A DNA stretch of 64,000 nucleotides from Pseudomonas sp. MH9.2 (GTDB lineage: Bacteria; Pseudomonadota; Gammaproteobacteria; Pseudomonadales; Pseudomonadaceae), in assembly GCF_034353875.1 (NCBI RefSeq), contig NZ_CP133784.1, positions 2,170,001-2,234,000 on the forward strand. Direction: 5' to 3'. Under the pieces are notes generated by a model. It was given only the letters and a program-made list of their open reading frames with translations. It did not search any database and was not told the origin of the DNA. This document shows, piece by piece, positions 1 to 9,692 of the stretch. Numbering within the stretch: position 1 is the stretch's first letter; the number at the start of each line of letters is the position of its first letter. A program made the translations under genes and the position numbers.

Positions 1-1826
1 AAGGGGCTCTGGTCGGTATTGCCTTGGTACTGTCGGCGGTTCTGCTGCCAATGGCGTTCTTCGGCGGCTCCACAGGGGTGATTTACAAACAGTTCTCGAT
101 CACCATCGTTTCAGCCATGGCGCTCTCGGTGCTGGTTGCCCTGATCTTCACGCCAGCGTTGTGTGCAACCCTGCTCAAACCGATTGACCACGAAAAACAC
201 GGTCAACCCAAGCGTGGTTTTTTCGGCTGGTTCAACCGCACCTTCGACCGCAGCGTACTGAGTTACGAGCGCGGCGTCGGCAACATGATCAAGCACAAAA
301 CTCCGGCTTATCTGGCCTATGCGCTGATCTTTGCCGGGATGGTCTGGATGTTCAACAGCATCCCGAGCGCGTTCCTGCCAGAAGAAGACCAGGGCGTGAT
401 CTTCGCCCAGGTGCAGACACCCGCGGGCTCATCCTCAGAGCGTACGCAAACCGTACTCGACAATATGCGCAGCTACCTGCTCGATAAGGAAGGCGCAGGG
501 GTCAAGTCGGTGTTCACCGTGAACGGCTTCAACTTCGCCGGTCGCGGCCAAAGTTCGGGCCTGGCGTTTATCATGCTTAAACCATGGGACGAGCGCACGG
601 CCGAGAACAGCGTGTTCGCGCTGGCCAAGCGTGCCCAGGCACACTTCTTCAGCTTCCGCGACTCGATGACATTCGCTGTCGTTCCACCCTCGGTACTGGA
701 ACTGGGTAACGCCACGGGTTTCGACCTTTACCTGCAGGATCAGGCAGGGCTCGGCCATGCCAAGCTGATGGAGGCTCGTAACCAGTTCCTCGGTCTGGCC
801 GCCCAAAGCAAGATTCTTGCAGGTGTGCGCCCCAACGGTCTGAACGATGAGCCCCAGTACCAACTGGTCATCGATGACGAACGTGCCAATGCCTTGGGCG
901 TGACGATGCTGGACATCAACACCACGCTGTCGATTGCGCTAGGTGGCAATTACGTCAACGACTTCATCGACCGCGGTCGGGTCAAGAAGGTCTACGTTCA
1001 GGGTGAAGCCGGCAGCCGGATGTCACCTGAAGACTTGAAGAAGTGGTATGTGCGCAACGCTACCGGTGAGATGGTGCCCTTCGCCTCCTTTGCCAGTGGC
1101 AAGTGGGTGTATGGCTCGCCGAAACTGTCACGTTACAACGGCGTAACCGCTGAAGAGATATTGGGTGTGCCAGCACCGGGCTATAGCACCGGGCAGGCCA
1201 TGGACGAAGTCGAATCCATCATCAAAAAACTCCCGGCCGGTATCGGTTACTCATGGACCGGCCTGTCCTATGAAGAACGTCTGTCCGGTTCTCAGGCGCC
1301 AGCGCTGTACGCCCTGTCGCTGCTGGTGGTGTTCCTCTGTCTGGCAGCCTTGTATGAAAGCTGGTCAATTCCTATCTCGGTCATGCTGGTGGTGCCACTG
1401 GGGGTTATCGGTGCGTTGATAGCCACCAGCATGCGTGGCCTGTCCAACGACGTGTTCTTCCAGGTGGGCTTGTTGGTGACCGTCGGTCTGTCGGCGAAGA
1501 ACGCCATTCTGATCGTCGAGTTCGCCAAGGAACTGCATGAGCAGGGGAAAAGCTATACCGAAGCGGCGATTGAAGCCTGCCGCATGCGGTTGAGGCCAAT
1601 TGTGATGACGTCCATGGCGTTCATCCTCGGTGTGGTCCCGCTGGCGATTTCCACGGGTGCAGGCTCGGGCAGCCAGCACTCGATCGGTACAGGGGTAATC
1701 GGCGGTATGATTACGGCCACGGTCCTGGCGATTTTCTGGGTGCCATTGTTCTTTGTTTCGATATCCTCGCTGTTCAAAAGCAAGGTAAAACCGACAGAAA
1801 CTCCACACGATGAGGCTGGCCAATGA
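1..1826 (+). CDS. ttgB: RND multidrug efflux inner-membrane transporter, C-terminal part (TtgB/MexB/EmhB type)
   Basis: Partial: the reading frame is open from the left edge, so the first 400-odd residues lie outside the window. About 608 residues are visible, of roughly 1050 usual for the family. They hold the second periplasmic pore/docking half and the last bundle of membrane helices, with typical AcrB-like stretches such as [23 protein letters not shown] and RLRPIVMTS. The family pumps antibiotics, solvents and aromatics out of the cell by proton antiport, in complex with a periplasmic adaptor and an OprM-type channel. The stop overlaps the start of the outer-membrane channel gene by 4 bp (ATGA), so the two are coupled. 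A ttgABC operon next to pca genes is the arrangement I recall from P. putida, which favours ttgB over other RND names. The exact paralogue cannot be fixed without the N-terminus. Confidence 0.88.
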   Translation, partial: GALVGIALVLSAVLLPMAFFGGSTGVIYKQFSITIVSAMALSVLVALIFTPALCATLLKPIDHEKHGQPKRGFFGWFNRTFDRSVLSYERGVGNMIKHKTPAYLAYALIFAGMVWMFNSIPSAFLPEEDQGVIFAQVQTPAGSSSERTQTVLDNMRSYLLDKEGAGVKSVFTVNGFNFAGRGQSSGLAFIMLKPWDERTAENSVFALAKRAQAHFFSFRDSMTFAVVPPSVLELGNATGFDLYLQDQAGLGHAKLMEARNQFLGLAAQSKILAGVRPNGLNDEPQYQLVIDDERANALGVTMLDINTTLSIALGGNYVNDFIDRGRVKKVYVQGEAGSRMSPEDLKKWYVRNATGEMVPFASFASGKWVYGSPKLSRYNGVTAEEILGVPAPGYSTGQAMDEVESIIKKLPAGIGYSWTGLSYEERLSGSQAPALYALSLLVVFLCLAALYESWSIPISVMLVVPLGVIGALIATSMRGLSNDVFFQVGLLVTVGLSAKNAILIVEFAKELHEQGKSYTEAAIEACRMRLRPIVMTSMAFILGVVPLAISTGAGSGSQHSIGTGVIGGMITATVLAIFWVPLFFVSISSLFKSKVKPTETPHDEAGQ

Positions 1827-3283
1827 GCAAGTCCCTGATCGCTCTGGCAGTCACCGCGTTCATTCTTGGCGGCTGCTCGTTGATCCCCGATTACAATCAG
1901 CCAGCAGCGCCGGTGTCTGCGCAATGGCCACAAGGTCCGGCTTATTCGCCAACTGAATCGGCCGCAGTCGCCGCTGCCGAACAAGGCTGGCGTCAGTTTT
2001 TTCAAGACCCGGCCCTGCAACAGCTGATTGAGACCGCGCTGGTCAACAACCGCGACCTGCGTGTCGCGGCTCTGAACATCGACGCCTACCGTGCGCAATA
2101 TCGCATCCAGCGCGCCGACCTGTTCCCGGCCGTTTCGGCCGATGGCAGCGGCAGCCGTCAACGCGTTCCGGCCGACCTGTCCACCAGCGGCAAAGCGGGC
2201 ATCAACAGTCAATACTCGGCGACCCTGGGCATCAGCGCCTATGAGCTGGATCTGTTCGGCCGCGTACGCAGCCTCAGCGAGCAAGCGCTGGAGACTTACT
2301 TCTCCAGCGAGGAAGCTCGCCGCAGCACGCAGATCAGTTTGGTGGCCAGCGTCGCCAATGCCTACCTGGTATGGGAGGCAGACAAGGAACAGCTCAAGCT
2401 GACTCAGGACACGCTTAAAGCGTTCGAAGAGAGCTACCGGCTCACCGCCCGCAGCAATGAAGTCGGCGTCGCTTCTGCGCTGGACGTGAGCCAGTCACGG
2501 ACGTCGGTTGAAGGTGCCCGTGTCAAACTGGCGCAATACCAACGGCTGGTCGCTCAAGACCAGAATAACCTGACGCTGCTGCTGGGCACCGGCCTCCCGG
2601 CCAACTTGCCTGCAAGCCAGCCGCTCAGTGCCGATCTGCTCAGCAAAATGCCGGCGGGCTTGCCGTCGGACTTGCTGCAACGGCGCCCGGACATCCTTGA
2701 AGCAGAGCATAAGCTCAAGGCCTCCAACGCCAACATCGGCGCAGCGCGAGCCGCGTTCTTCCCAAGCATCACCCTGACAGCCAGTGCCGGCACTGCCAGC
2801 CCTGATCTGTCCGGGCTGTTCAATGGCGGCTCGGGCACTTGGTTGTTCTCGCCGAAAATCAATCTGCCGATTTTCAACGCGGGCAGCCTGCGTGCCAGCC
2901 TGGATTACTCCAAAATCCAGAAAGACATTGGCGTCGCCAATTACGAAAAGACCATTCAGACCGCGTTCCAGGAAGTCTCCGACGGGCTGGCCTCGCGCCA
3001 GACCTACAACGACCAGCTCAAGGCCCAGCGTGATCTGGTTGCTGCCAACCAGGACTACTACCGTTTGGCCGAGCGTCGTTACCGGATCGGGATCGACAGC
3101 AACCTGACGTTCCTCGACGCCCAGCGCTCGCTGTTCAGTGCGCAACAGTCATTGATCACTGATCGCCTCTCGCAACTGGTCAGCGAGGTCAATCTGTACA
3201 AAGCCTTGGGTGGCGGTTGGTACGAACAGACCGGACAGGCCAAACCTGCGACCGGCGACGTGCCTGAAACCAGACTGTTCTAG
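1823..3283 (+). CDS. ttgC: Outer-membrane efflux lipoprotein of RND pump (TtgC/OprM/EmhC type)
   Basis: 486 residues, full length for the OprM/TolC-like family. An N-terminal lipoprotein signal ends in LGGC (Cys18). Two outer-membrane-efflux domains follow, with helical hairpins ([24 protein letters not shown]-like [12 protein letters not shown], and [12 protein letters not shown]). The trimer forms the exit duct for the pump encoded just upstream, with which it overlaps by 4 bp. The sequence closely resembles what I remember of P. putida TtgC, including the C-terminal [18 protein letters not shown] strong terminator follows, so this is the last gene of the operon. Confidence 0.92.
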   Translation: MSKSLIALAVTAFILGGCSLIPDYNQPAAPVSAQWPQGPAYSPTESAAVAAAEQGWRQFFQDPALQQLIETALVNNRDLRVAALNIDAYRAQYRIQRADLFPAVSADGSGSRQRVPADLSTSGKAGINSQYSATLGISAYELDLFGRVRSLSEQALETYFSSEEARRSTQISLVASVANAYLVWEADKEQLKLTQDTLKAFEESYRLTARSNEVGVASALDVSQSRTSVEGARVKLAQYQRLVAQDQNNLTLLLGTGLPANLPASQPLSADLLSKMPAGLPSDLLQRRPDILEAEHKLKASNANIGAARAAFFPSITLTASAGTASPDLSGLFNGGSGTWLFSPKINLPIFNAGSLRASLDYSKIQKDIGVANYEKTIQTAFQEVSDGLASRQTYNDQLKAQRDLVAANQDYYRLAERRYRIGIDSNLTFLDAQRSLFSAQQSLITDRLSQLVSEVNLYKALGGGWYEQTGQAKPATGDVPETRLF

Positions 3284-3297
3284 TTTCAGCACCCCAT

Positions 3298-3326
3298 AAA
3301 AAACCCACCGTCTGGTGGGTTTTTTA
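3298..3326. terminator. Rho-independent terminator after ttgC (bidirectional)
   Basis: The stem AAAACCCACC/GGTGGGTTTT has a 4-base loop (GTCT) and T runs on both strands. It lies between the convergent ttgC and pcaD and can serve both. Confidence 0.9.
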
Positions 3327-3359
3327 TGAGCGGCTGAAACCTAGTTGCCTCAATCCTGC

Positions 3360-4148
3360 TCAGCTCAACAAAAACGCCAACACCCGACTGGTAAACACCT
3401 CGCCCGCCTCTACGTTGGACAGGTGCGCCGCGTGGACTTCTTCGTACTCGGCGCCATCGATATGGTCGTGGATAAAACGCCCACCCGCAGGCGGCGTCAC
3501 CGGGTCGTGGATACCGGAGATGATCAGTGTCGGCGCGCTGATCGACCCCAGATCCTCTCGGAAATCCGCATCGCGCACGGCGGCGCAGTTTGCGGCATAA
3601 CCTTCGGGCGAAGTCGCCGCGAGCATATCGGTAATGCGCTTGGCCTGATCCGGGTTGGCGGCGGCGTACTCAGGCGTGAACCAGCGTGCGATTGACGCAT
3701 CACGCAACGCGACCATAGCCGCCGGGCCATCGCGCAGCACCGTTTCAATTCGCGGATCCCAGGTCTCGGGACCGCCGATCTTAGCCGCGGTGTTGCATAG
3801 CACCAGCTTGTGCAGCCGCTCGTTGGCATGGATACCCAGCCATTGGCCAATCAGGCCGCCCATGGACAAACCGCAAAAATGCGCCTGTTCAATCTTCAGC
3901 CCGTCGAGCAACGCCAGCACATCTTGACCCAATTGCTCGATGCTGTAGGGGCCCGGCGTCACCAGCGAGCGACCGTGCCCGCGGGTGTCGTAGCGCAGGA
4001 CACGGAAGTATTTGCCGAAGGTCGGCAACTGGGTGTCCCACATATGCAGGTCGGTGCCCAACGAATTGGACAAGACCAGTACCGGCACATCTTTCGGGCC
4101 ATCAAGTTGATAGTGCAGTTGACCATCGGCAAGTTGTACAAATCCCAC
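3360..4148 (-). CDS. pcaD: 3-oxoadipate enol-lactonase
   Basis: 262 residues, an alpha/beta hydrolase that converts beta-ketoadipate enol-lactone to beta-ketoadipate in the protocatechuate/catechol pathway. The likely catalytic triad is Ser95 in GLSMGG, Asp215 in GIHDPVTP and His242 in AAHLSNVE. The start is GTG, chosen because AAGGAGG sits 5 bases upstream. It lies downstream of pcaT on the same strand, separated by 75 bp that contain a strong GC hairpin. In related clusters pcaB precedes and pcaC follows pcaD; neither is present here. Confidence 0.93.
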   Translation of the reverse strand: MGFVQLADGQLHYQLDGPKDVPVLVLSNSLGTDLHMWDTQLPTFGKYFRVLRYDTRGHGRSLVTPGPYSIEQLGQDVLALLDGLKIEQAHFCGLSMGGLIGQWLGIHANERLHKLVLCNTAAKIGGPETWDPRIETVLRDGPAAMVALRDASIARWFTPEYAAANPDQAKRITDMLAATSPEGYAANCAAVRDADFREDLGSISAPTLIISGIHDPVTPPAGGRFIHDHIDGAEYEEVHAAHLSNVEAGEVFTSRVLAFLLS

Positions 4149-4189
4149 AGCAGCCTCCTTCGGGCACGTTACATGAACGCATAATCTAA

Positions 4190-4217
4190 ATGACGCGCGC
4201 CCTTCCGGGCGCGCGCG
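4190..4217. terminator. GC-rich hairpin between pcaT and pcaD
   Basis: The inverted repeat GCGCGCCC/GGGCGCGC has a short TTCC loop and no long T run. It may act as an attenuator, an mRNA-stabilising stem or a scar where genes were lost. Confidence 0.45.
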
Positions 4218-4223
4218 GATGGA

Positions 4224-5545
4224 TCAATGATCGTGATGCAAAAACGCCGGTTGTTTCGGCAGGCGCAGGCTGAACAGGAAAGCGATCGCCATCATGACGG
4301 TCACGTACCAGTAGAAGTTGCTCTCCATACCCATATTCTTCAGGTTCAGCGCGACGTATTCGGCCGAGCCACCAAAGATCGCGTTGGCCACGGCATAGGC
4401 CACGCCGACACCCAATGCACGAACTTGAGGCGGGAACATCTCGGCTTTTACCAGACCGCTGATCGAGGTGTAGAAGCTGACAATCGCCAGCGCCAGAGTG
4501 ATCAGGAGAAACGCCATAAACGGATTGGTCGTGGTTTTCAGCGTCATCAGAATCGGCACCGTACACAGTGTGCCCAGCGCGCCGAACCACAGCATCGAGT
4601 TACGGCGCCCGATCTTGTCCGCCAACATACCGAACAGTGGTTGCATGCACATATAAAGGAACAGCGCGCCGGTCATGATGTAACTAGCGGTTTTGGCTTC
4701 CATGCCCCCGGTGTTCACCAGGTATTTCTGCATGTAGGTGGTAAAGGTGTAGAAAATCAGCGAGCCACCGGCGGTGTAACCGAGCACGGTGATAAAGGCC
4801 GTTTTGTGATCCCTGAACAACGCCCGCATGCTCCCGGCGTCTTTGTCCTTACGCGTTTCTGCCGTCGTGGTTTCTTTGAGCGAGCGACGCAGGAACAGGG
4901 AAATCACTGCTGCGATGGCGCCAACCACGAACGGGATGCGCCAGCCATACGCACGCAGCTCTTCAGTACTGAGAAACTGCTGCAGGATGACCACTGTCAA
5001 CACAGCCAGCAACTGGCCGCCGATCAGGGTCACGTACTGGAACGAAGCGAAAAAGCCGCGCTGCCCTTTGAGCGCAACCTCGCTCATGTAGGTTGCCGTG
5101 GTGCCGTATTCGCCACCCACGGACAACCCCTGGAACAGCCTGGCGACCAATAGCAAGGCCGGTGCCCACGCGCCAATCGTGCCGTAGGTCGGCAGGCAGG
5201 CGATGACCAGTGAACCACCGCACATCATCAGTACCGAGATCATCATGGAGTTCTTGCGGCCATGCTTGTCGGCCACCCGGCCACCCGGCCAAACAGCCAG
5301 CCACCGATCGGACGCATCAGAAAACCGGCGGCGAACACGCCCGCCGTGTTAAGCAACTGCACGGTCGGGTCATCGGAAGGGAAAAAGGCCGGCGCGAAAT
5401 AAATGGCACAGAAGGCGTAGACGTAGAAGTCGAACCACTCCACCAAGTTGCCCGAAGAGGCACCGACAATGGCAAAAATCCGCTTGCGACGCTCCTCCCC
5501 GGTGTAATGCACGGGCTCGGAGACGGTGGTACTTGTTATTGTCAT
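4224..5545 (-). pseudogene. pcaT: MFS aromatic/dicarboxylate transporter PcaT, frameshifted by an 8-bp tandem duplication
   Basis: Two adjacent reading frames together make one metabolite:H+ symporter of about 430 residues. The first 95 or so residues ([16 protein letters not shown]... to GGWLFGRVA) are read from 5545. The rest ([11 protein letters not shown]...[12 protein letters not shown]) is in another frame and ends at 4224. The break is at 5271-5290, where GGCCACCC occurs twice in tandem before GGCC. Removing one copy gives the continuous reading [14 protein letters not shown], exactly the expected MFS loop 2-3 signature. As it stands, translation leaves the frame and stops after [10 protein letters not shown]. 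The family imports beta-ketoadipate and related dicarboxylates. The product should be non-functional unless the duplication is lost by slippage. An assembly error is possible but unlikely for a whole 8-bp unit. Confidence 0.9.
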
Positions 5546-5683
5546 TGGGAGTTCACTCTGAGGGGTAACTACCCCATTCTAGACACATTCTGTAACCAAC
5601 TGACCTCTCAAAACGCAATCATCCAGAAGAGGGTCCGACTCTTGTGGAGGCGGTCCTTTCCTGGATGCTTTAAAACGTTGTGA

Positions 5684-6889
5684 TCAGACTCTTTCGATGG
5701 CTAACGCCAAGCCTTGCCCGACCCCCACGCACATGGTCGCGAGCCCTTTCCGGCCACCGGTTTTTTCCAGCTGATGCAGGGCCGTCAGAATCAGACGTGC
5801 GCCACTCATGCCCAAAGGATGACCCAACGCAATCGCCCCACCGTTGGGATTGACCTGCGGCGCATCATCGGCGAGATCCAGTTCACGCAACACAGCCAGG
5901 CCTTGGCTGGCGAAGGCTTCGTTGAGTTCGATCACATCGAAATCAGTCACGGCCAAGCCAAGACGCTCGACCAGTTTGCGAACTGCAGGCACCGGACCAA
6001 TGCCCATCACGCGCGGAGCGACTGCCGCGCTGGCCATCCCCAGCACCCGAGCCCGGGCGGTCAAACCATGCTTTTTCACGGCGTCGGCAGAGGCCAGAAT
6101 CATGGCTGCCGCGCCATCATTGACGCCTGAAGCATTGCCAGCGGTGACGGTCTTGCCTGCCCCGTTGACCGGTTTAAGCTTGCTCAGGGTTTCCAGGCTG
6201 GTATCGGCACGAGGGTGTTCATCGTGCGCGACAATGGTTTCGCCTTTTTTGTGCGTAACACGCACCGGCACGATTTCTTCAGCGAAATAGCCTGCGGCCT
6301 GAGCCACGGCCGTGCGCTGTTGGCTGCGCAGGGCGAAAGCATCCTGATCAGCACGAGAAATCTTATAGTCATCAGCGACGTTGTCGCCGGTCTGCGGCAT
6401 GGCATCGACGCCGTACTGAGCCTTCATCAATGGGTTGATGAAGCGCCAGCCAATGGTGGTGTCTTCCAGTTTCATGTTGCGCGAAAACGCGGCATCAGCC
6501 TTGCCCATGACGAAAGGCGCGCGGGACATCGACTCAACACCGCCAGCAATCGCCAGCTCCATCTCACCGCTGGCGATGGCGCGGAAGGCTGTACCGACCG
6601 CGTCCATGCCCGAGGCGCAAAGACGGTTGAGGGTCACCCCGGGAATGCTCTGCGGCAGGCCCGCCAACAAAGCGGCCATACGCGCCACATTGCGGTTGTC
6701 TTCACCGGCCTGATTCGCGCAGCCGAAAAACACTTCATCGACCTCGTCCCAGTTCACCGACGGGTTACGCTCCATCAGCGCTTTGATCGGCAGTGCAGCC
6801 AGGTCATCGGCACGCACCGTCGACAGGCCACCGCCAAAACGGCCAATCGGTGTACGAATCGCATCACAGATATAAACGTCACGCATCAT
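5684..6889 (-). CDS. pcaF: Beta-ketoadipyl-CoA thiolase
   Basis: 401 residues, a type II thiolase that splits beta-ketoadipyl-CoA into succinyl-CoA and acetyl-CoA. Visible active-site elements are the acylated Cys91 in LNRLCASGMDA, the NEAFA motif, GHPLGMSGAR with its His, and the second Cys in CVGVGQG near the C-terminus. The gene begins with two ATGs in a row, overlapping the pcaJ stop, so it is coupled to pcaIJ; either ATG is possible. It belongs to the pcaIJF(T)D transcription unit and so should be controlled by PcaR. Confidence 0.95.
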   Translation of the reverse strand: MMRDVYICDAIRTPIGRFGGGLSTVRADDLAALPIKALMERNPSVNWDEVDEVFFGCANQAGEDNRNVARMAALLAGLPQSIPGVTLNRLCASGMDAVGTAFRAIASGEMELAIAGGVESMSRAPFVMGKADAAFSRNMKLEDTTIGWRFINPLMKAQYGVDAMPQTGDNVADDYKISRADQDAFALRSQQRTAVAQAAGYFAEEIVPVRVTHKKGETIVAHDEHPRADTSLETLSKLKPVNGAGKTVTAGNASGVNDGAAAMILASADAVKKHGLTARARVLGMASAAVAPRVMGIGPVPAVRKLVERLGLAVTDFDVIELNEAFASQGLAVLRELDLADDAPQVNPNGGAIALGHPLGMSGARLILTALHQLEKTGGRKGLATMCVGVGQGLALAIERV

Positions 6890-7665
6890 GCTTCTCCCGG
6901 TGCCTGACCATGAGCGATGGCGGTACGCGCTTCCAGATCACGCAAAGCGGTCAATTCTGTTTCGGTAGGTTCAGCCGAGTACACGACATTCTCGGCAAAG
7001 CGCAATTCCCAACCGGTGGCGGCGATGACTTGCTCGCGAGTCACGCCTGGATGCAGGGTCGTGACCACGAACTCATGGGTACCGGCTTCAGGTTCCATGA
7101 TGCACAGATCGGTGATGATCCCCACCGGACCGGCACCGGGCAAACCGAGTCTCTTGCGTGAATCCCCGCCTTCGCCGTGACCGACAGACGTGATGAAGTC
7201 GAGCTTGTTGACGAACGCCCGCGCCGATTGCTTGAGGATGATCAACACCTGCTTCGCGGAACCGGCAATCTCCGGCGCACCGCCAGCTCCCGGCAAGCGG
7301 ACCTTCGGATTGTGATAGTCGCCCACCACGGTGGTGTTGATGTTGCCAAAGCGGTCAACCTGAGCGGCACCCAGAAAACCGACGTCGACCCGGCCACCTT
7401 GCAACCAGTAGCGAAAAATTTCACCGGTGGAGACAACAGTGTCGGCGGTTTCCGCCAGTTCGCCGTCGCCAATCGACAGTGGCAGCACGTTCGGCTTGGC
7501 GCCGATCGGGCCGGATTCGTAAATCAGCACCACATCCGGCGAGGACGTCAGGCGGGCCAGGTTCGCGGCCTTGGAAGGCAGACCGATGCCGACGAAGCAG
7601 ACCGAGCCGTTCTTCAAACGACGGGCTGCAGCGACTGTCATCATTTCATTGGTGGTGTACGTCAT
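6886..7665 (-). CDS. pcaJ: 3-oxoadipate CoA-transferase subunit B
   Basis: 259 residues, the catalytic subunit of succinyl-CoA:3-oxoadipate CoA-transferase. The conserved YESGPIG segment near residue 50 carries the glutamate that forms the glutamyl-CoA thioester. It follows directly after pcaI and overlaps pcaF by 4 bp. The PcaI-PcaJ complex activates beta-ketoadipate for thiolysis by PcaF. Confidence 0.95.
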   Translation of the reverse strand: MTYTTNEMMTVAAARRLKNGSVCFVGIGLPSKAANLARLTSSPDVVLIYESGPIGAKPNVLPLSIGDGELAETADTVVSTGEIFRYWLQGGRVDVGFLGAAQVDRFGNINTTVVGDYHNPKVRLPGAGGAPEIAGSAKQVLIILKQSARAFVNKLDFITSVGHGEGGDSRKRLGLPGAGPVGIITDLCIMEPEAGTHEFVVTTLHPGVTREQVIAATGWELRFAENVVYSAEPTETELTALRDLEARTAIAHGQAPGEA

Positions 7666-8523
7666 TTATTGAGCCTCCGAAACGCTAGCCAACCGGGCTT
7701 TGAATTCATTGAAATCAGCGGTGCCGTGGATATAGTCGGCAATCCACGCAGTGAAGCTGTCACGGTCGCGGGCAATAGCGTCCCAGGCTTGATAGAAGCG
7801 GTTATCACGCTCGTAGTAACCATGGGCATAGGATGGATGCGCACCACCGGGGACCAGGCAGACGGCGCTCAGGGCCCAGGTCGGCAGTACGCAAGCGTTC
7901 ATCGGGGCCTTGAGGTCATCAACGATCTCCTCAACCGTGACGATGCAACGCTTGGCCGCCAGTGCCGCTTCTTTCTGCACACCCAGAATGCCCCACAGCA
8001 GCACGTTGCCTTTACGGTCCGCTTTCTGCGCATGGATCACGGTGATGTCCGGGCGTATAGCAGGGACCGCCGCCAGCACTTCACCGGTGAAGGGGCAGGT
8101 GACCGTTTTGATCATCGGGTTGACCTTGGGCAGGTCGGAACCGGCGTAAGCCCGCAGCACCGCGAAAGGCAGCCCGGACGCACCTGCAACATAGGCGTTG
8201 GCAAGGTCCGCGTGGCTGTGTTCTTCGATTTCCATCGCATGCGGCCACTGTTTCTCGACCGCGTCACGCAAGCGATGCAAGGAGCCAACACCAGGGTTGC
8301 CGCCCCACGAGAAAATCAGTTTTTTCGCACAGCCGGCACCGATCAATTGGTCATAGATCAAGTCGGGGGTCATGCGCACCAAGGTCAGGTCTTTTTTACC
8401 CTGACGAATGATTTCGTGGCCCGCAGCAGTGGGTATCAGATGGGTGAAGCCTTCCAGTGCAACGATGTCGCCATCGTTGACGAATTGCTTCACGGCATCG
8501 TGCAGAGAAAGAATTTCAGCCAT
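7666..8523 (-). CDS. pcaI: 3-oxoadipate CoA-transferase subunit A
   Basis: 285 residues, the partner subunit of PcaJ. The family 1 CoA-transferase fold shows in VNDGDIVALEGFTHLIP near the N-terminus and FSWGGNPGVGSLHRLRDA in the middle. It is the first gene of the catabolic unit: its stop abuts the pcaJ start. The 207-bp leader region upstream carries a promoter overlapped by two PcaR-type sites. Confidence 0.95.
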   Translation of the reverse strand: MAEILSLHDAVKQFVNDGDIVALEGFTHLIPTAAGHEIIRQGKKDLTLVRMTPDLIYDQLIGAGCAKKLIFSWGGNPGVGSLHRLRDAVEKQWPHAMEIEEHSHADLANAYVAGASGLPFAVLRAYAGSDLPKVNPMIKTVTCPFTGEVLAAVPAIRPDITVIHAQKADRKGNVLLWGILGVQKEAALAAKRCIVTVEEIVDDLKAPMNACVLPTWALSAVCLVPGGAHPSYAHGYYERDNRFYQAWDAIARDRDSFTAWIADYIHGTADFNEFKARLASVSEAQ

Positions 8524-8620
8524 GGAGTTGCTCCCGATCTCGCATCACAATCAATAAATAGCGCAAGTGAGCTGCGCTGGAATGCGAATCAGGTTATGCC
8601 TGAGCGAAGGGGCAAACAAT

Positions 8621-8652
8621 CCGATAATCGACTAACCGTTCGTTAATCGCAC
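8621..8652 (-). promoter_or_regulatory. pcaI promoter with paired PcaR operators
   Basis: On the plus strand, GTTCGTTAATCGCAC (8638-8652) differs by one base from the PcaR motif I recall from P. putida (GTTCGATAATCGCAC). A second copy, CCGATAATCGA, lies at 8621-8631. Read on the minus strand, GTGCGA (8647-8652) and GATTAT (8624-8629) are separated by 17 bp and could be the -35 and -10, so each operator covers one promoter element. Confidence 0.75.
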
Positions 8653-8730
8653 AAATTAAAGAAGGCGACTGAAGGCTGAAAGTGCCCGCTCTTCGCGAAG
8701 AGATCGAACAGGCACCCTGTATTCAAAATG

Positions 8731-9582
8731 TCAGGTAAATAGCTGTGTACTCAAATCGCGGCTGGCATCGAGCATGATTGGCAGAAAGCGTTGCTCCAAT
8801 TCACTGCGGGCCACGCGTCCAGCGCTGGTGCTGACGTTGAGTGCGGCCAACACTTGGCCGGAGGCGTCATATACAGGGACGGCAATCGAGCGCAGGCCTT
8901 GCTCGAGTTCCTGGTCAACGATGCACCAGCCCTGCTGGCGAACCTGCTGCAGGCATTCCAACAAGTCCTCGGGTGTCGATAACGTGCGACTGGTTTTAGG
9001 TTGCAGGTCGACGTGATCGAGGTATTCACCGAGCGAAACATCGTCCAGCGCAGCCAACAGAATGCGCCCCATGGACGTGCAATAGGCGGGTAACCGTCCG
9101 CCCACCGAGAGGTCCACCGAGATCAATCGCTGGGTCGTGGCCGAGCGGGCTATATACAGAATATCGTCGCCTTCGAGGGTCGCCATGTTGCAGGCCTCAT
9201 GCAATTGATCGCTCATGCGGTCCAGATAAGGCTGGGCCGAGATCGCAAGCGGCGTCGATGATAGATAGGCATGCCCCAACGTCAGCACTTTAGGCAACAG
9301 CGAGTAGGTCCGGCCATCACTGGTGGCGTAGCCCAGCTTGATCAACGTATGCAGGCAACGGCGTACCGCCGCGCGGGGGATTTCCGTGCGATGGCTGATC
9401 TGGGCAATCGTCAATTGACGCTTACGCTCCTGAAAGGCATGGATCACCGCCAAACCTCTGGCCAGGGACGTCATGAAATCCGGGTCGCCGGTCAGCGCCT
9501 GAATCCGCTTGGCCGGTGACGCCACAATCGGCGGCGCCAGCGAGGCAAATGAGTTGCGCAGTTGATCGTTCATCCCAAACAC
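8731..9582 (-). CDS. pcaR: IclR-family regulator of beta-ketoadipate genes
   Basis: 283 residues. Residues of about 30-100 form the winged helix-turn-helix (MTSLARGLAVIHAF...ISHRTEIPRAAVRRCLHTL), followed by the IclR effector domain (about 110-280) that binds beta-ketoadipate. The body is nearly identical to P. putida PcaR as I remember it; only the first 25 or so residues diverge. The start could be here or at the Met three residues later. PcaR activates pcaIJF and represses its own gene. Matching operators lie at both promoters in this window. Confidence 0.94.
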   Translation of the reverse strand: MFGMNDQLRNSFASLAPPIVASPAKRIQALTGDPDFMTSLARGLAVIHAFQERKRQLTIAQISHRTEIPRAAVRRCLHTLIKLGYATSDGRTYSLLPKVLTLGHAYLSSTPLAISAQPYLDRMSDQLHEACNMATLEGDDILYIARSATTQRLISVDLSVGGRLPAYCTSMGRILLAALDDVSLGEYLDHVDLQPKTSRTLSTPEDLLECLQQVRQQGWCIVDQELEQGLRSIAVPVYDASGQVLAALNVSTSAGRVARSELEQRFLPIMLDASRDLSTQLFT

Positions 9583-9658
9583 CGCCTATCGACGCCTTTT
9601 CAGGCCGGATACAAAGCCCTTCACAACGTTTCACTAAGGAATTCATCGGGCCCGTCTC

Positions 9659-9692
9659 GGGCGATTATCGAACCAATGACCGATAATCGCAA
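9659..9692 (-). promoter_or_regulatory. pcaR promoter with paired PcaR operators
   Basis: The reverse complement of 9659-9673 is GTTCGATAATCGCCC, one mismatch from the remembered PcaR motif. A second site, GACCGATAATCGCAA, is at 9678-9692. On the minus strand, TTGCGA (9687-9692) and GATAAT (9664-9669) sit exactly 17 bp apart, a good sigma-70 promoter. The sites overlap both hexamers, which fits autorepression. Confidence 0.8.

Noticed and set aside
7177-8646. 489-codon open frame antisense to pcaJ and pcaI
   Set aside because: Shadow of two conserved CoA-transferase subunits.
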